Source: Trichobilharzia regenti
Taxonomy: Eukaryota > Platyhelminthes > Trematoda > Strigeidida > Schistosomatidae
Direction: 5' to 3'
NCBI GenBank assembly: GCA_944472135.2
Contig: OX235262.1
Span: 57,694,440-57,758,439, forward strand
DNA length: 64,000 nt
The notes under the pieces were generated by a model. It searched no databases. It was not told the origin of the DNA and worked only from the letters and a program-made list of their open reading frames with translations. Of the stretch, positions 1 through 12,000 are shown one piece after another. Position 1 is the first letter of the stretch; every line of letters starts with the position of its first letter. A program made the translations under genes and the position numbers.

Positions 1-737
1 GGACGAGCAATTATCGCAGTGTGACACTACACATTTTTGGCCAGTAGTAGTTCGATGCACCAAAATCACGCATCGATAGGCACATTTTAACCGCTGAAAC
101 AGGTCTGCTGGTATGTAGCAATAGCAAACGAATTCACTCGAGACTAACCCTATCTCATTTGGGATGTAAATTAGTGTGTGGATCAGACTTCGTGTTAATT
201 TTCACAAGCCTTCAAGCACAAGCAATCATAAACACGTAAATATCCTTCCCAGTATCCAGTCGGAGGTTAATCGGTCTCGGATAGTGCGTTTATTAAATGA
301 ATAATTCGTCTGAAAATGATTGCAAACAGCCCGACAAACCATCAGGAGAACTACCAGAACCACCACAGGAACATTATACCAGTTCAGTGCAATCATCATG
401 GTTGGTGATAGGCTGTCACTAGGATAAGTGAAGTGTTGTTCTGACTTCATTATTATGTTACTAGTTATCTTCTTAGGACGTTCGGTATATATCCAGTAAT
501 ACAACCAGAGTGGGAAAGTAGCTTCATAGTCACAGACAACGGTATTGGAAATCGATCATCTATTGGTGGGAAAATCTGAGATAGCCAAGAATTGACAGAA
601 TTTCAACAACCTAATTGATGACGATCGAAATTGGAATAAATATCTGAGTGTGATGGGAGCAGTCACAATAAAATGACCAGGAGAACAGTTGGGTCTGATG
701 GCTGTGTTGGTCGAGTGCCAGCCTGCTTCATAATCTG
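1..737 (+). repeat. Palindrome P0, left arm
   Basis: This segment is the reverse complement of 1,871-2,607. The match runs from base 1, so the arm may extend beyond the window edge, to about 737, where similarity stops abruptly. Only scattered substitutions separate the arms. It could be a foldback transposon with long terminal inverted repeats or a segmental inverted duplication. No transposase is visible between the arms. Confidence 0.9.
226..504 (-). CDS. Hypothetical 92-residue ORF in P0 left arm
   Basis: An open frame starting at 504 has one hydrophobic stretch near residues 45-58 (VPVVVLVVLLMVCRAV) that could be a membrane segment. Its twin lies at 2,104-2,382 in the other arm and differs by one residue (Asn versus Asp), as expected from the near-identity of the arms. 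Conservation is therefore not independent evidence of coding. I recognise no family and see no convincing splice signals or promoter. It may be chance. Confidence 0.15.
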   Translation of the reverse strand: MYYWIYTERPKKITSNIIMKSEQHFTYPSDSLSPTMMIALNWYNVPVVVLVVLLMVCRAVCNHFQTNYSFNKRTIRDRLTSDWILGRIFTCL

Positions 738-1870
738 CTGCGATCTGTGTTTTCATTTCATGAACAGCCATCACTATCAGTCTGATGATGCACGCGTGTT
801 CCAGTCAGTCCAAACAAAGTTGGTCAATTACCAATGGTTTCATTGGTGATCACCATGAAACATCAAAATAAAATCAGAAATGAACAGCTTGACGGATTCA
901 AAGGGAGTGGTGTCAGCGAGGGAATGGTTCGTCGTACAAATTCGAGAAGACAATCGCATGTCAGACAGCGAATATATTGTCTAGAACAGAGATACTTGTA
1001 CCAGCTGATGAAAGCACCATTGTGATTACCAGTTAATTCATCACACATGTCCATCGAGACGTTCACTTATGGTGAAGTAGACATCATTGAGAATGCATTT
1101 TTGAGCACCGAATTTTTACATCCATCAATGCAAACATATTTAATATAAGGCCTTAATTTCGATATAAACTGAGGTCATTCGATGAGATTTCCAAGACGTG
1201 ACTACCAGTATAGTGAGACGCTCACTAGGCTATTACCCTTGTCCAACATACAGTACACGGGATTATGAGCAGTGGAGTATGAAGCATGACTAGCATTATT
1301 GAGGAAATACTAGGTGTTGCCTATTGATTCGTTCAGACCTACGAAAATACTCGTGAATATCACTGCCGCCATTTGATCATGCATTAAAGTAGAACGATGT
1401 TTCTGAATCGATATGTACATTGAAAATGAATAACGTCTGTGTTTGACGCCATCTACCTGAGAAACATAGATAGGCCAAGTATCAAGTCACATTTTGCCAA
1501 TCTCCTAACAGAAAAGAGACCTAGTAGGAATTCTTGTCAACGTAAAAGTGTTTACATCGGAATACACTGGATGTAAATGAACGTGAATATTAAACGTTGG
1601 TTCATTGACCTTGGTATACATCGGCGGACAACTCGAAGGCGCGAATGATTCAATCGTGTACAAGTTGGAAGAAAGTACACTATATTTACCAATAATAATA
1701 ATAAAGCTTTATTTAAAACATTATGCGAATATACGGTACAAAATGTGTCAGCATATTCAGTTCCGAAGTACTTTCTTCTTCACATAGGATTCACATGTAA
1801 AGTAATATTCCGATAATAACTACAATCTCCTCTCGACAATAACTCCAAAACATCAGTACTTGTAAGAAAA
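738..1870. other. Spacer of palindrome P0, no gene seen
   Basis: About 1.1 kb separates the two P0 arms. It contains only short open frames without a recognisable domain, and a short AAT run near 1,691-1,705 followed by AT-rich sequence, which may be the tail of an old retroelement. There is no transposase, and nothing recurs elsewhere in the window. Confidence 0.6.
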
Positions 1871-2607
1871 CAGATTATGAGGCAAACTGGCACTCGACCA
1901 ACACAGCCATCAGACCCAACTGTTCTCCTGGTCATTTTATTGTGACTGCTCCCATCACACTCAGATATTTATTCCAATTTCGATCGTCATCAATTAGGTT
2001 GTTGAAATTCTGTCAATTCTTGGCTATCGTAGATTTTCCCGCCAATAGATGATCGATTTCCAATACCGTTGTCTGTGACTATGAAGCTACTTTCCCACTC
2101 TGGTTGTATTACTGGATATATACCGAACGTCCTAAGAAGATAACTAGTAACATAATAATGAAGTCAGAACAACACTTCACTTATCCTAGTGACAGCCTAT
2201 CACCAACCATGATGATTGCACTGAACTGGTATGATGTTCCTGTGGTGGTTCTGGTAGTTCTCCTGATGGTTTGTCGGGCTGTTTGCAATCATTTTCAGAC
2301 GAATTATTCATTTAATAAACGCACTATCCGAGACCGATTAACCTCTGACTGGATACTGGGAAGGATATTTACGTGTTTATGATTGCTTGTGCTTGAAGGC
2401 TTGTGAAAATTAACACGAAGTCTGATCCACACACTAATTTACATCCCAAATGAGATAGGGTTAGTCTCGAGTGAATTCGTTTGCTATTGCTACATACCAG
2501 CAGACCTGTTTCAGCGGTTAAAATGTGCCTATCGATGCGTGATTTTGGTGCATCGAACTACTACTGGCCAAAAATGTGTAGTGTCACACTGCGATAATTG
2601 CTCGTCC
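1871..2607 (-). repeat. Palindrome P0, right arm
   Basis: This is the reverse complement of 1-737, with the same length and near-identical sequence. Its outer end at 2,607 pairs with base 1 of the window, so the true outer limit of the repeat cannot be set from here. Confidence 0.9.
2104..2382 (+). CDS. Hypothetical 92-residue ORF in P0 right arm
   Basis: Mirror copy of the frame at 226-504, differing by one residue in the middle. It has the same single hydrophobic stretch. No family is recognised. Its presence in both arms follows from the inverted repeat and does not itself show coding. Confidence 0.15.
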   Translation: MYYWIYTERPKKITSNIIMKSEQHFTYPSDSLSPTMMIALNWYDVPVVVLVVLLMVCRAVCNHFQTNYSFNKRTIRDRLTSDWILGRIFTCL

Positions 2608-2669
2608 CTCTAACCACCGTTTCATATGTTCTCAGAATTTGCACCGAGAGTAAGAACAACAGTTTCCAA

Positions 2670-3250
2670 TCCTTGACATGTCCGATTCTCCTTACCAAGC
2701 TTTTCGTAGATGCCTCATCGATATCTCTCTACATATTGAAAATAATCTCAATCATCCTAGTGTGGTAGATTCATTTGAATTAGTTAATCAAATAAGTGGT
2801 GTCAGCATATACAAGAAGAGAACGATATCCTCAGATTTGTTATCCTTTTCTTCAGTGAGGTCGCTCCCACTGAACCTATTTCTTTTTCAGCCAGTCTTAA
2901 ACAGGAAGATATTTTGAACGTGAATGTACAAACAGAAAAACACGGACGGAACAAAAAGTTGTGGAATTCAAATAGTGCTAGGTATACTGTTCTATATAGA
3001 GTTAAAATTTCTAATTATACAATAGCTCAGATCGAGAAAAACTTATCACTCTGATGGCCCAGTAAGTCATTCTATCTGTGTGAGAAACGGACCACATTTA
3101 GCTACTGGAAAATAAATTATTCAATGAGTGAGAGAGGAAACATGGAAGCAGCGACACCACAAATGTGAGAGACACGGATCAGTAAAAACCTCATTATTAA
3201 GACATTTGTCAACTCATAGGAAATTGATAGATAACATTATTCCAACAACA
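2670..3250 (+). pseudogene. Possible degenerate zinc-finger gene remnant
   Basis: An open frame at 2,678-2,917 (SDSPYQAFRRCLIDIS at its start) continues in another frame (APTEPISFSASLKQEDIL, from about 2,845) until a stop near 3,053. Downstream, 3,128-3,313 contains KCERHGSVKTSLLRHLSTH, which looks like a C2H2 zinc finger: a first Cys, His in place of the second Cys, a shortened spacer, then H-x3-H. Shifting frames, a stop between the parts and the altered finger suggest a decayed transcription-factor gene. The part after about 3,115 is also present, diverged, at the far end of copy 2. This could be coincidence. Confidence 0.25.
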
Positions 3251-3299
3251 TTAAGCTCATACAGTCAGTGCAGCAATGCCCAGTTTACTAATGCTCAAA

Positions 3300-4508
3300 T
3301 TGTTGATTCTTAGCGAACAACAGTAGACTAGATGATGAAGAAAAGCTCGTCCCATTTTCATCTAGAAAATCGAGAAGATATAGAATTTAAAGACAGTTTG
3401 GAATCATAACTCCACCAGTATGTCGATCAGAAATTATGTAACGGAAACTTCTTCATTGGGCGAATCCAGGTTTTGTTGGTAAATTCACTTGTCACTGTGA
3501 AACTGCTTATATTGAACCCACAAGCTAATCTGCAAACACCCCTCAGCATGATTACCAAGATTGCGATCAAAGATAATTACTAGCTCAGTTGTCAAGCACC
3601 CGTTGAATTCAGGTCACGTTACTCTACTGGTGTCGACTGTTAAAATTGCTTGAAATGTATAGCCAAATTATAGCAGAGTTGTGGTTCGCTTCTACTTCAA
3701 GTAGTTACTTCACTACTATCACGCTCACATGACTATTGCACTAAATTTTATCTACTCTTACCTTCCTCACACTTATCAGTTGGACATTCATTCGCTGGCT
3801 TCCATCTCATTGAATGACATTTCGCATATTATCGAATTTCGAGGCCCTACTCCAACTGTCTCCTTGTCTGTTGCTTGGTCCAGCTCTATCGTCATCTAAT
3901 TGTCTGAGTTAGGCTTTTTTTCTAATCTCACGTATCTTCAGTAATCCTATCAGAGTAACTGTATCACTTACATCCCTCCGCCACCTCTTACATCCAATTC
4001 TAGACTACCAGACATCTTCCAGTAAATAAAAATGCGATTATGCAGCCATCGGAATATGATACCGTCATTAAGGGAAACTCTCCTCACCGAAATTTCTTCT
4101 AAATCCTCATTTGTGTTGATCAGGTCATTCTGATGTGGTGCATCTGATAATCTGACTGCAGTTTTGTAGGTGAGTTATATGTTGCAGTGAAATGAGAGTA
4201 AATCCATGCGTTGAACGTGAGGTCATCACATCATCACGCTGATTTGCAGTGATACTCTGTCACGAGATCACACCACAATTGTGATTTCCGCTGTTTATTT
4301 CTTTACATGTGTATAGACATCTCTGTACGTGAAGTGATGATTCAATCTTTGTTTCTTTTCTATCAGAATGTCAAGTTCAAATGTCACTCACTGCATGAAT
4401 CACACTTGACCTGCATGATGAATACAATTGTGACTTATATGTGGTTGGTGGAATCAGTGCGTGACACTCTACTTCATTGATTTATTCACTCGCCTACACT
4501 TTTGTGAG
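3300..4508. other. Upstream region of gene A copy 1
   Basis: No gene is seen. The same sequence lies upstream of the other two gene A copies. The last 500 bases before the TATA box are much more similar between copies than the rest, and may hold the promoter-proximal control region. Copy 1 lacks the 118-bp insertion found in copies 2 and 3; its equivalent point is near 3,680. Confidence 0.6.
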
Positions 4509-4517
4509 TATATAAAG
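4509..4517 (+). promoter_or_regulatory. TATA box of gene A copy 1
   Basis: TATATAAAG lies in the right place for a transcript starting near 4,540. The inferred first exon is non-coding and ends at a GTAAGT donor (4,610). The same box and spacing occur in copy 2 (41,505-41,513) and copy 3 (44,333-44,341). Confidence 0.65.
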
Positions 4518-4730
4518 CGATGCATGTTTTAGAATTGCATGAGAATTTCCTCGTGTCTCAGCAGAGTTTGATATCGGTTTCGAAAATCCGAGGACGACTA
4601 TTCGACTGAGTAAGTGCATGAATTCTCCACACTCTGTCCCAATACTGAACCACTTCAATTTGTACTATGTGATTATATATCTAACATCTATTGAAATCCT
4701 CTCTCCATTTATCTTGCCTTTAGCATCACA

Positions 4731-5921
4731 ATGAGGCTGGCTATCACTCTCCTTCTTACCTTGTTCTACTGCGAGTTCCTTCTGGCCGAACCAGTAACTG
4801 TCAGTGTACACGATGAAGGTAGGTTTTCCTCATGGACATCAACGATTCATTCATTTTTGTATATGTATATATGTATATATATCCATTAGCCGAAAGGTTA
4901 TTTGCAATTGATTGACGATGTTTTGGACAATGCATTTTGCCCTCTCATTTTCCTTCTGATATCGCTTTTCCTAACACATCGTTTTCTCTGCGTGTCGATT
5001 TGTCGATTTCTTGATTCACCACAACCATTCATTTATTCAGTTTCAGATTATCCTTTCTATTCGACGTCGTGAATATCCTCCCGGCTGTTACCAGTTATTC
5101 ATCAGAATATCTTATATGTCTTCTCTCATTGCTGTAGAAATTGCTAGGAGCCATTTCTCTTATATCAGACCAGTTCGGATGGAATGTGTCGTCAGTACTA
5201 TTCTGTCATGTGGCTGTCAGCCACACGTCAAAATGGATAACTATTTGTTGTTTGTTTTATTTAAGGCATATCCGTCTCTTTGTGACAATTCATTCAGTGT
5301 AATCTAATGTGATTAAGGATATTAATTGTTTTGTGTTTGTATTAACTTCCACCTTTTTTCTTTATTACACGCTTGGCTGTCAAATATTCAGACAACAATT
5401 CAACCGTACGCGTTACATCGGGAAAGGAGTTAAATGGAACAGAAGAGGGAACTCGTGCTAGCGATTATCCTGCCAATGTCACTGAATCTTCTTCTGACAG
5501 TGGTGATAATGTCACAGCTGTAACTTCTGGATCGAAATTGCTTCGTGGTGGGTATGGCGGCGACAAAGGCGGCTATTCCAGTCACCACTATGGTTATAAA
5601 TCCGGTGATTACAAGAATCAAAAACATGGTTACCAAAACAAGTCTGGTTCCCACCATGGTCATAATGACGTTTATGGTTCTAAGAAGGGCGGATACAAAG
5701 GTTCTCCCAAACATGGCCATCATTGTTATGGTTATGGTAATTATTCCAAGGATTATAAACACGGCAAAAATTATTACGGCGGTCGTAAAGGTGGTTATGG
5801 TAAGAAGCACGGTCACGGTGGTTATAATCGAGGTCACAAGAAAGACTATGGTAACTGTCCAAAATATGACAAAAACTACAAACATCATTATGGTGGTGGG
5901 CATCAATACTCGAAATATTGA
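4731..5921 (+). CDS. Gene A copy 1: secreted Gly/Tyr/His/Lys-rich protein, eggshell-type
   Basis: The coding sequence joins 4,731-4,818 and 5,392-5,921 (205 residues). A non-coding exon precedes it, with an intron at 4,610-4,723. The 573-bp coding intron has a GT donor at 4,819 and an AG acceptor after TATTC; the split codon gives Asp30. Residues 1-19 form a signal peptide (MRLAITLLLTLFYCEFLLA). Residues 20-81 are a Ser/Thr/acidic linker with four N-glycosylation sequons (N32, N44, N58, N69). From residue 82 the protein is built of GY, KGGY and HGH motifs. Tyr/Gly/Lys/His-rich secreted proteins with this layout are typical of trematode eggshell structural proteins, cross-linked through oxidised tyrosine. 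That role is inferred from composition, and another secreted matrix protein is possible. Relative to copy 3 it has lost three tyrosines and gained two cysteines in the GY region. Confidence 0.8.
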
Positions 5922-8900
5922 TTGCATTGTTCATGAATACAAGTGTAGAAGTGAAAATCAATCAGTGTCGTGTGAATTCAGCTTGCAAAAACACTTTGAC
6001 AAATTGGAACATTTCTTGCCTTGTGTACAATTGATATTTGTCTCATATTCATTTTAGGTGTGTTCAGTTCAACTGAAATTATTTTTCTTATTAGAAATAT
6101 ACCAAGTTTGCTGATAATCACTCTCGACTTTTATCGTTCCTTGGACTCTACACTTCATAGAGACTTGTGAACGTACGTGTGTAAAACATGGACACTTTGG
6201 TAGTATGTAATTCCGTGTTATTTTTGTTCAACGGATTCATCACACATTGAAACTGTGTTAATTACTGAGTGACAAAGTGTCTTCCACAGTTGATTCTCGC
6301 TAGATTACATACAATAGATTGTGTTCGAAAACTTGTGTTGTAATTGATGTTGTTCCAGTGTGTCATACATCTGATAAATGAATGAATGAGAATTTCAGAT
6401 ATTCCGTTAGTAGGAATAGGATGTCTTCATGAGCCTATATATTACTGATCGGTTGATGTGAGAAGTTGCGTAGCGCCTACGTGGGCCAGTAGTGATTGTC
6501 AGCCTGATCGAAGGGATTCATATATCGGAGATACATTTCGCCCACTTGTGACCTCTACTTGCGGCCTTCAACTCAGCTCGAAATGTCGAATCAACTGAAA
6601 TACCCGGATTTCTAGATGTACACTTGTGCGGACTGCTTATACGGAAAATTAAGTTCTCAGGTTGCAGATGAATTTGCATATCGCAATCTTCACATTTCCA
6701 GGTAAAATTTCATCACCGTTCACTTGGATATCTAGAATCACTCAGATCACAATATCTGATCTGCTTGGTACCACGAATGACAGTCACGAATGCAAGCATC
6801 AATGCATGAGGCTACACAGTGCTGACTGATTGAGACGAGTGGTTTGAAATGACTGACATCACTCACTTGGATGTTACATAAGCACTAGCGCCAAGTAACT
6901 ATGATTTCCAGATCAGGAATTATCACATAGATTTTCATATTCCATAGTTATTTAAGCATCCAAGAGAAACATTGAAGTATACAAGATTTCGATGTAAATT
7001 GATGAGGCTATTGCGTTACTCAGTAAGAAATGCAGTAGTAAGTGTAATGTATCCTAGATAGAATACATCTTGTTAGTAGATGGTGCTTTCGTGTCTGTGG
7101 TTGTCCGTTATTTGTACATGGCATCTTCAATCTCTCATCACTCCTTCCTCTCTACTTTCTCTCGTGTGGTGATTGGAAGCTTACTTTCGTTTTATGGAGT
7201 ATGGTTAAGCCACAGATTCATCTCACTTATCTGTCGTCACATCGAACAACCACAATCCAATTGTCGTTTAATAGTTCTGTCAACTCAGACTAGTTTCTGT
7301 AAGATATTGGATCGGATGAATGTGGCAGAGATACTCAGTACTGAACAACCTTAGACACTTTTGCAAACATTGACCACCTAATTTCATCCTCTTCCATGAG
7401 CTGCATATATCTCGGTTGATCGAAGCATTATTTGAACTGAGACTGTCCACGTGTTCTGATTGTCACTCTTGTTCACTAACACACCAACATGCCTTTTATA
7501 TCCATTCACCTCGGTCATAACTAACATTCGAATTAGTTAATGTGAATGACTAATATTGTAATTAGGTTGAATTTCGTGACGCATATTCGCACGAAACAGA
7601 TGAATGTTCATTGTGAAATGTCCTTTTATAATCAGTCATAGGATTATGATGAGTTAGGTATCTCATTCTCCTGTCTAAGTGTTGTCAAGGAATTCAGACA
7701 AACGGTAATTAGTGGTCAGTTCAAACAGGCACTCAGCGACCGTCAAGATCAATACTGACACATCATTATGACATTCAACTTCATTAAGTTTGTATAAGTT
7801 AGAATACAGAATAAATAATTCGGTGAACTAGAGGTTGCTCTCTGAGAAATATGAATTAAAACGAAAGTAATTAAAGGTGACAATAGTTTTCACTTTCATA
7901 TGACATTTCGAAGGTGTGCATATAACACTTTCACATCAGGTTGAAAACTTTTGTCACCGTTAGTCTCCTTCATTATTATGTGGGATGAATAATTAATTGT
8001 ATCTATGTAAACTTATGCATGTGAGTTTGAGTGTGAAGCTTTTGAGAATGAAGTCACTGGAATGATATCATTGCTGAACTGCTTATTCTTTTCTCTCTAA
8101 TGTTCTGATGGATATTCTCCATTATCTAAAGAAATTTGTATCAATCAGATAACACATATGTACTTCAGTGAAATACGTTCCAATTGGAAATAAATACCAT
8201 GTGGAATCGCCTGCCTGATGACTGCAAGACATTTGAATGCATTTTGAAATATCAGATGATTTCAAAGGAGAAATAATACTGTGGTCATAATTATATATAC
8301 CCATCAATGACTTTTCAATGATGACTTCATATACATTTGCTGTATAGGAGAGTGGTATCCTCGTCAATTAGGGACTCAATTTAATTTTGTGAATGATCAG
8401 ACGGAATAACGATAGACGTTTCCGCGAAATAGTTGCCATGAAATCTCGTGCCTCAAGCGATTTGTGGATTCCAATTTCTACCGATTTCCTTTCTTCACGA
8501 AAATGCTGTTCATGCTAGATTCTATATAATGCTGCTGAATGCGAATGGTTGAAAACTGCATTTTCTCAGGAGTGTTGTCAATTGATATCAAGGTGAAATA
8601 AACACCGAGAAATCACTTTGACTAAATTAGGTATAGTCAATCAGCTGTGAAGCCGTAATTATTCATACGGCAAAAGGAATGATTCATAAATTTTATTTCA
8701 GCGTTGCCAATTCAGTGAATCGATTAAAGGCGAAAAACAACTGGTCATTTTTCGAAATTGTCAATGAGAGTTGGTAATTTACCAAGATCTCACTTAATTA
8801 CGCGAAATTTTCGACATCACGTTTACCCTGACGACGTATAAACACTTCGAAATACGACTTGCGTAGTTATAAGCACATAACACCAGAGTGATGAGTCGGC

Positions 8901-8976
8901 GGTTCAATAGTGAAACGTGCATCATTCACGTGTGATGTCTGGATTCAATTGTCAAACGAACCACTCCTAAACATCG
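5922..8976. other. Gene A 3' side and intergenic DNA, copy 1
   Basis: The first 200 bases are probably the 3' untranslated region; no standard AATAAA is seen, only AATATA near 6,095. The remainder holds only short unconvincing frames. On the minus strand two good TATA-like boxes, TATAAAAGG near 7,495 and TATAAAAGGA near 7,625, have no downstream reading frame I can assemble. The stretch is present in copies 2 and 3. Confidence 0.5.

Positions 8977-9047
<71 letters not shown>
8977..9047. repeat. 71-base poly(A) run
   Basis: An uninterrupted run of 71 A residues stands where copy 2 (about 36,979-37,051, reverse strand) and copy 3 (about 48,791-48,867) have ordinary mixed sequence of nearly the same length (73 bases in copy 2). 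Flanks on both sides match the other copies. A near length-for-length replacement is more like an assembly or consensus artefact than an insertion, though a real tract is possible. Confidence 0.95.
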
Positions 9048-9048
<1 letters not shown>

Positions 9049-12000
9049 AAGTAGAGGCGGTGTGGCAACACCACTGTTTATTCGTCCAGGGATTACGAAA
9101 CGAGGTCACAGGAGTTAATCCATTCCAAAATGGGTAAATGTACGTTAATACAACGTACAACAATACTTCTAATCATATATCTCCATTCTTCCAAACATTA
9201 CACGATTAAGTAATGACAGCCTTCTTGTCTTCCGCCAATATGGAGACCGGTTCTCACAAACTAATGACTTAGTGGTCCCGGGCATGTTTCTTTGTGCATA
9301 TGTATGTGCTTTTACACGCTGACTCTGACCACCGAGACACTGAATGTTCAAAACTCTACAGACACCTCTTATTCAGTTTACTCAAGGCCTGTGGAATGCG
9401 CATGAGTCCTATTCCTGTATTACCTGATACCGATTTGTCGTCCATATCACATACATGGTCCTACAATATGGTATCTTCTGATGCTAGTTGTTGCTTGATA
9501 TTGTTAGTTAGGTATCCTTATCACCTCTGTCTTACCTGCGTTCCCCTGAAGTGCAATCTTCTCTACCTCTTGTGCCAACTTCTAACTTTCAATCTGTATA
9601 CCCCCGATTTTGCGAGAAATTTTGTGTTATTTGTCCTCGTACTATCCCTCTTCTAGCGTGTTATTTTCGGTCTAATTCTCATCTGTGCAATCCCTTGAAA
9701 TTCGACAGATATTCCCTGTGATTCTGAAACAGACTGAATGTGAGCCTTTTTAAACTTGAGTCGCATTAATCCATTTACTCAAATTTCAGCCAGTGTGCAT
9801 TCAACTGCGTTCCCAGCGAATTCGAATAATAAGCACAGATATACTTAGTCTCTCGATCATTCGTTTCAGGCATGAAATACCTAGTTATCATGAATTCCAC
9901 TCATCATTTCTCACCTATTTGATGTAATTGTATTCAGCGTGTTCAAAATGAATAGGAGATTTAATCAGTGTGGAAGATACAGTTGGCAGGATGACGTTAA
10001 TGGTCACTGCATCATATTGCACGACCTTGTGTGGAAACAAAGTCAACCTATCTATCAAATATAATTCAGATTTCACCACCATTACAGCAATCAATTTAAA
10101 CTAATCAAAGATTTCTCAACTGATATTCTGAAAATAATACCAACAATAAATATTTGATGCTCGTATGATCAATGAGGAAGTGACGGATAGAAAAATCGTA
10201 AAATAGATTGCTAAGGGTAATAGAGAAATGCTGAGAACAATATATTTGTTGAAAATAAGTGTGAAGATATTTACTCTACTCTCATTATCAGATACCAGTA
10301 GCACTCTACGACGAGCTAACAGAAAATAGATCCCATGGTAAATTTACTTGTGTGTAAACGTGAAGTTAATGCTTGCTACACCATGGTGGGTTGGCAACTG
10401 TGGTATGCTGAGACATCCAGAATAAGAATGGAGTATAAGTTCACTGTAGCCTGTCGTTCACTCATTCATTCTCTAACGTCATAATCTGCCTTCAAACTCT
10501 CCATCATTTTGTGTCAGTTTTTTCCAGTAACTTTGCAACCTAACACCACTCACTCGTAAAATCACACAGAAGTAGACACGATTCTAGTGATGGTGTTTCT
10601 GGAATTCAATCATAACAACAGCAAACAGAGAAATCAGGTGACAATTTCACAATACACATTCTCCCTCATGCAAACAGCTATTAGGTGTCGACAGCTCGAG
10701 GATAACGACCAAAATGATAGTGATGAATTCGGTATTACAATCTCCTCTCCGAATAATCTCAATACCGTTCGGAACTGGTAAGTTGAAGCATCCATTATTC
10801 GCCTGACTTTGTGCCTTTTGACTCATCATTATGATATTCAGTTTCATAATCAGTCTGAGTATAATTCATTAAATATGTTGACGAATGAAAAGTTGAGATG
10901 GGAAAAATGTGGGTGACACATTTAGCGTCTATGTATTCCAAATACAAATTTCAAATAGAGTCCAGTCAAAATTGTCAGGCAGATGAGTGTATTATTTCGC
11001 AATACATTTCGAAATACGATAAGTTCCGAGGAAGAAACAATACCGTGCACAATTTCACACACAGATGAATCTATTTTCGATGATGATTCAATCTACAGTT
11101 GAATCTCAAATTCATGCCGACTAGCCGCTTACCCTGTGCAGGTGGGTAGTTACCTAGGTTCTGGTGAGGGGTCATGAACTGTGGAATAAAAAATATCGGG
11201 TGTGAGGACAATTACTCGCCGATGACATTGGCTAGTGGCCGCTCTCTATCGTGGATCGGTGGATACTGGAATTCCTTGGCCATTTGTCAGCCTCCGGTGA
11301 CTTAATGCTCCACGTTGTCGTGTTTCCCACTTCATATAATACAGAGTACCAGAGTCGTGAATAGACGAGATGTACACATTTTCAACAATAGTGCTTTCTG
11401 GTCAGATGAATGTGATCTAAACACCGAGAAACTGCTTCGCCTGATTGTTATCGATGTTGTCAACCACGCATCCTGACTATCTCAACTCAGAAAGCTGAAT
11501 CATTCCAAACCACCTTGTTAAGCTTGTATCCATCTGACAAGAATTTAGTGGAATATAATGGATCCAGCATATTTTGTAGAATCATTCATTCTTATTTGTT
11601 TGTATGTGTTCATTCGACCTGTGAAGGTATGATTTTTATATTTGGCATGTTCAACATTCTTCTCATTATGGTTGAGTTGAATTTCGTATGTTTCGCCCTT
11701 AGCAATGCTTCTTTTCGATCAATCTACAAAACTCAATATCTTTCTGAACTAATTAAATTTAAATTGTTGTCGAATCATGTGTAGCACGACTAAAAATCTG
11801 GTATTTTCGATCATTTACCTTCATTTTCCCTCCAAAATTTATTGTTTCATGGGTTATTGGTTCTCCAGATGACGTACACTCATGAAGAAAAACGCCTAGA
11901 AAAATTACTATCATTGAAACTCAAGCCATTTTCGGACTAACCAAGAACATACCATGGAAATGGGATTCGTCTTTCACCAAGTTACAATATGTACCTTCGC

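Noticed and set aside
5430..5961. Long antisense and out-of-frame ORFs (up to 170 codons) over gene A exon 3 and its copies
   Set aside because: They are shadows of a repetitive GY/K-codon exon: Thr/Ile/Val/Met-rich, without signal peptide, promoter or splice context.
8910..9163. ORFs with poly-Lys or poly-Phe
   Set aside because: They only translate the 71-base poly(A) run, and the corresponding sequence in copies 2 and 3 does not encode them.
9294..9656. 120-codon ORF (also in copies 2 and 3)
   Set aside because: No signal, domain or splice logic; conservation equals that of flanking non-coding DNA.
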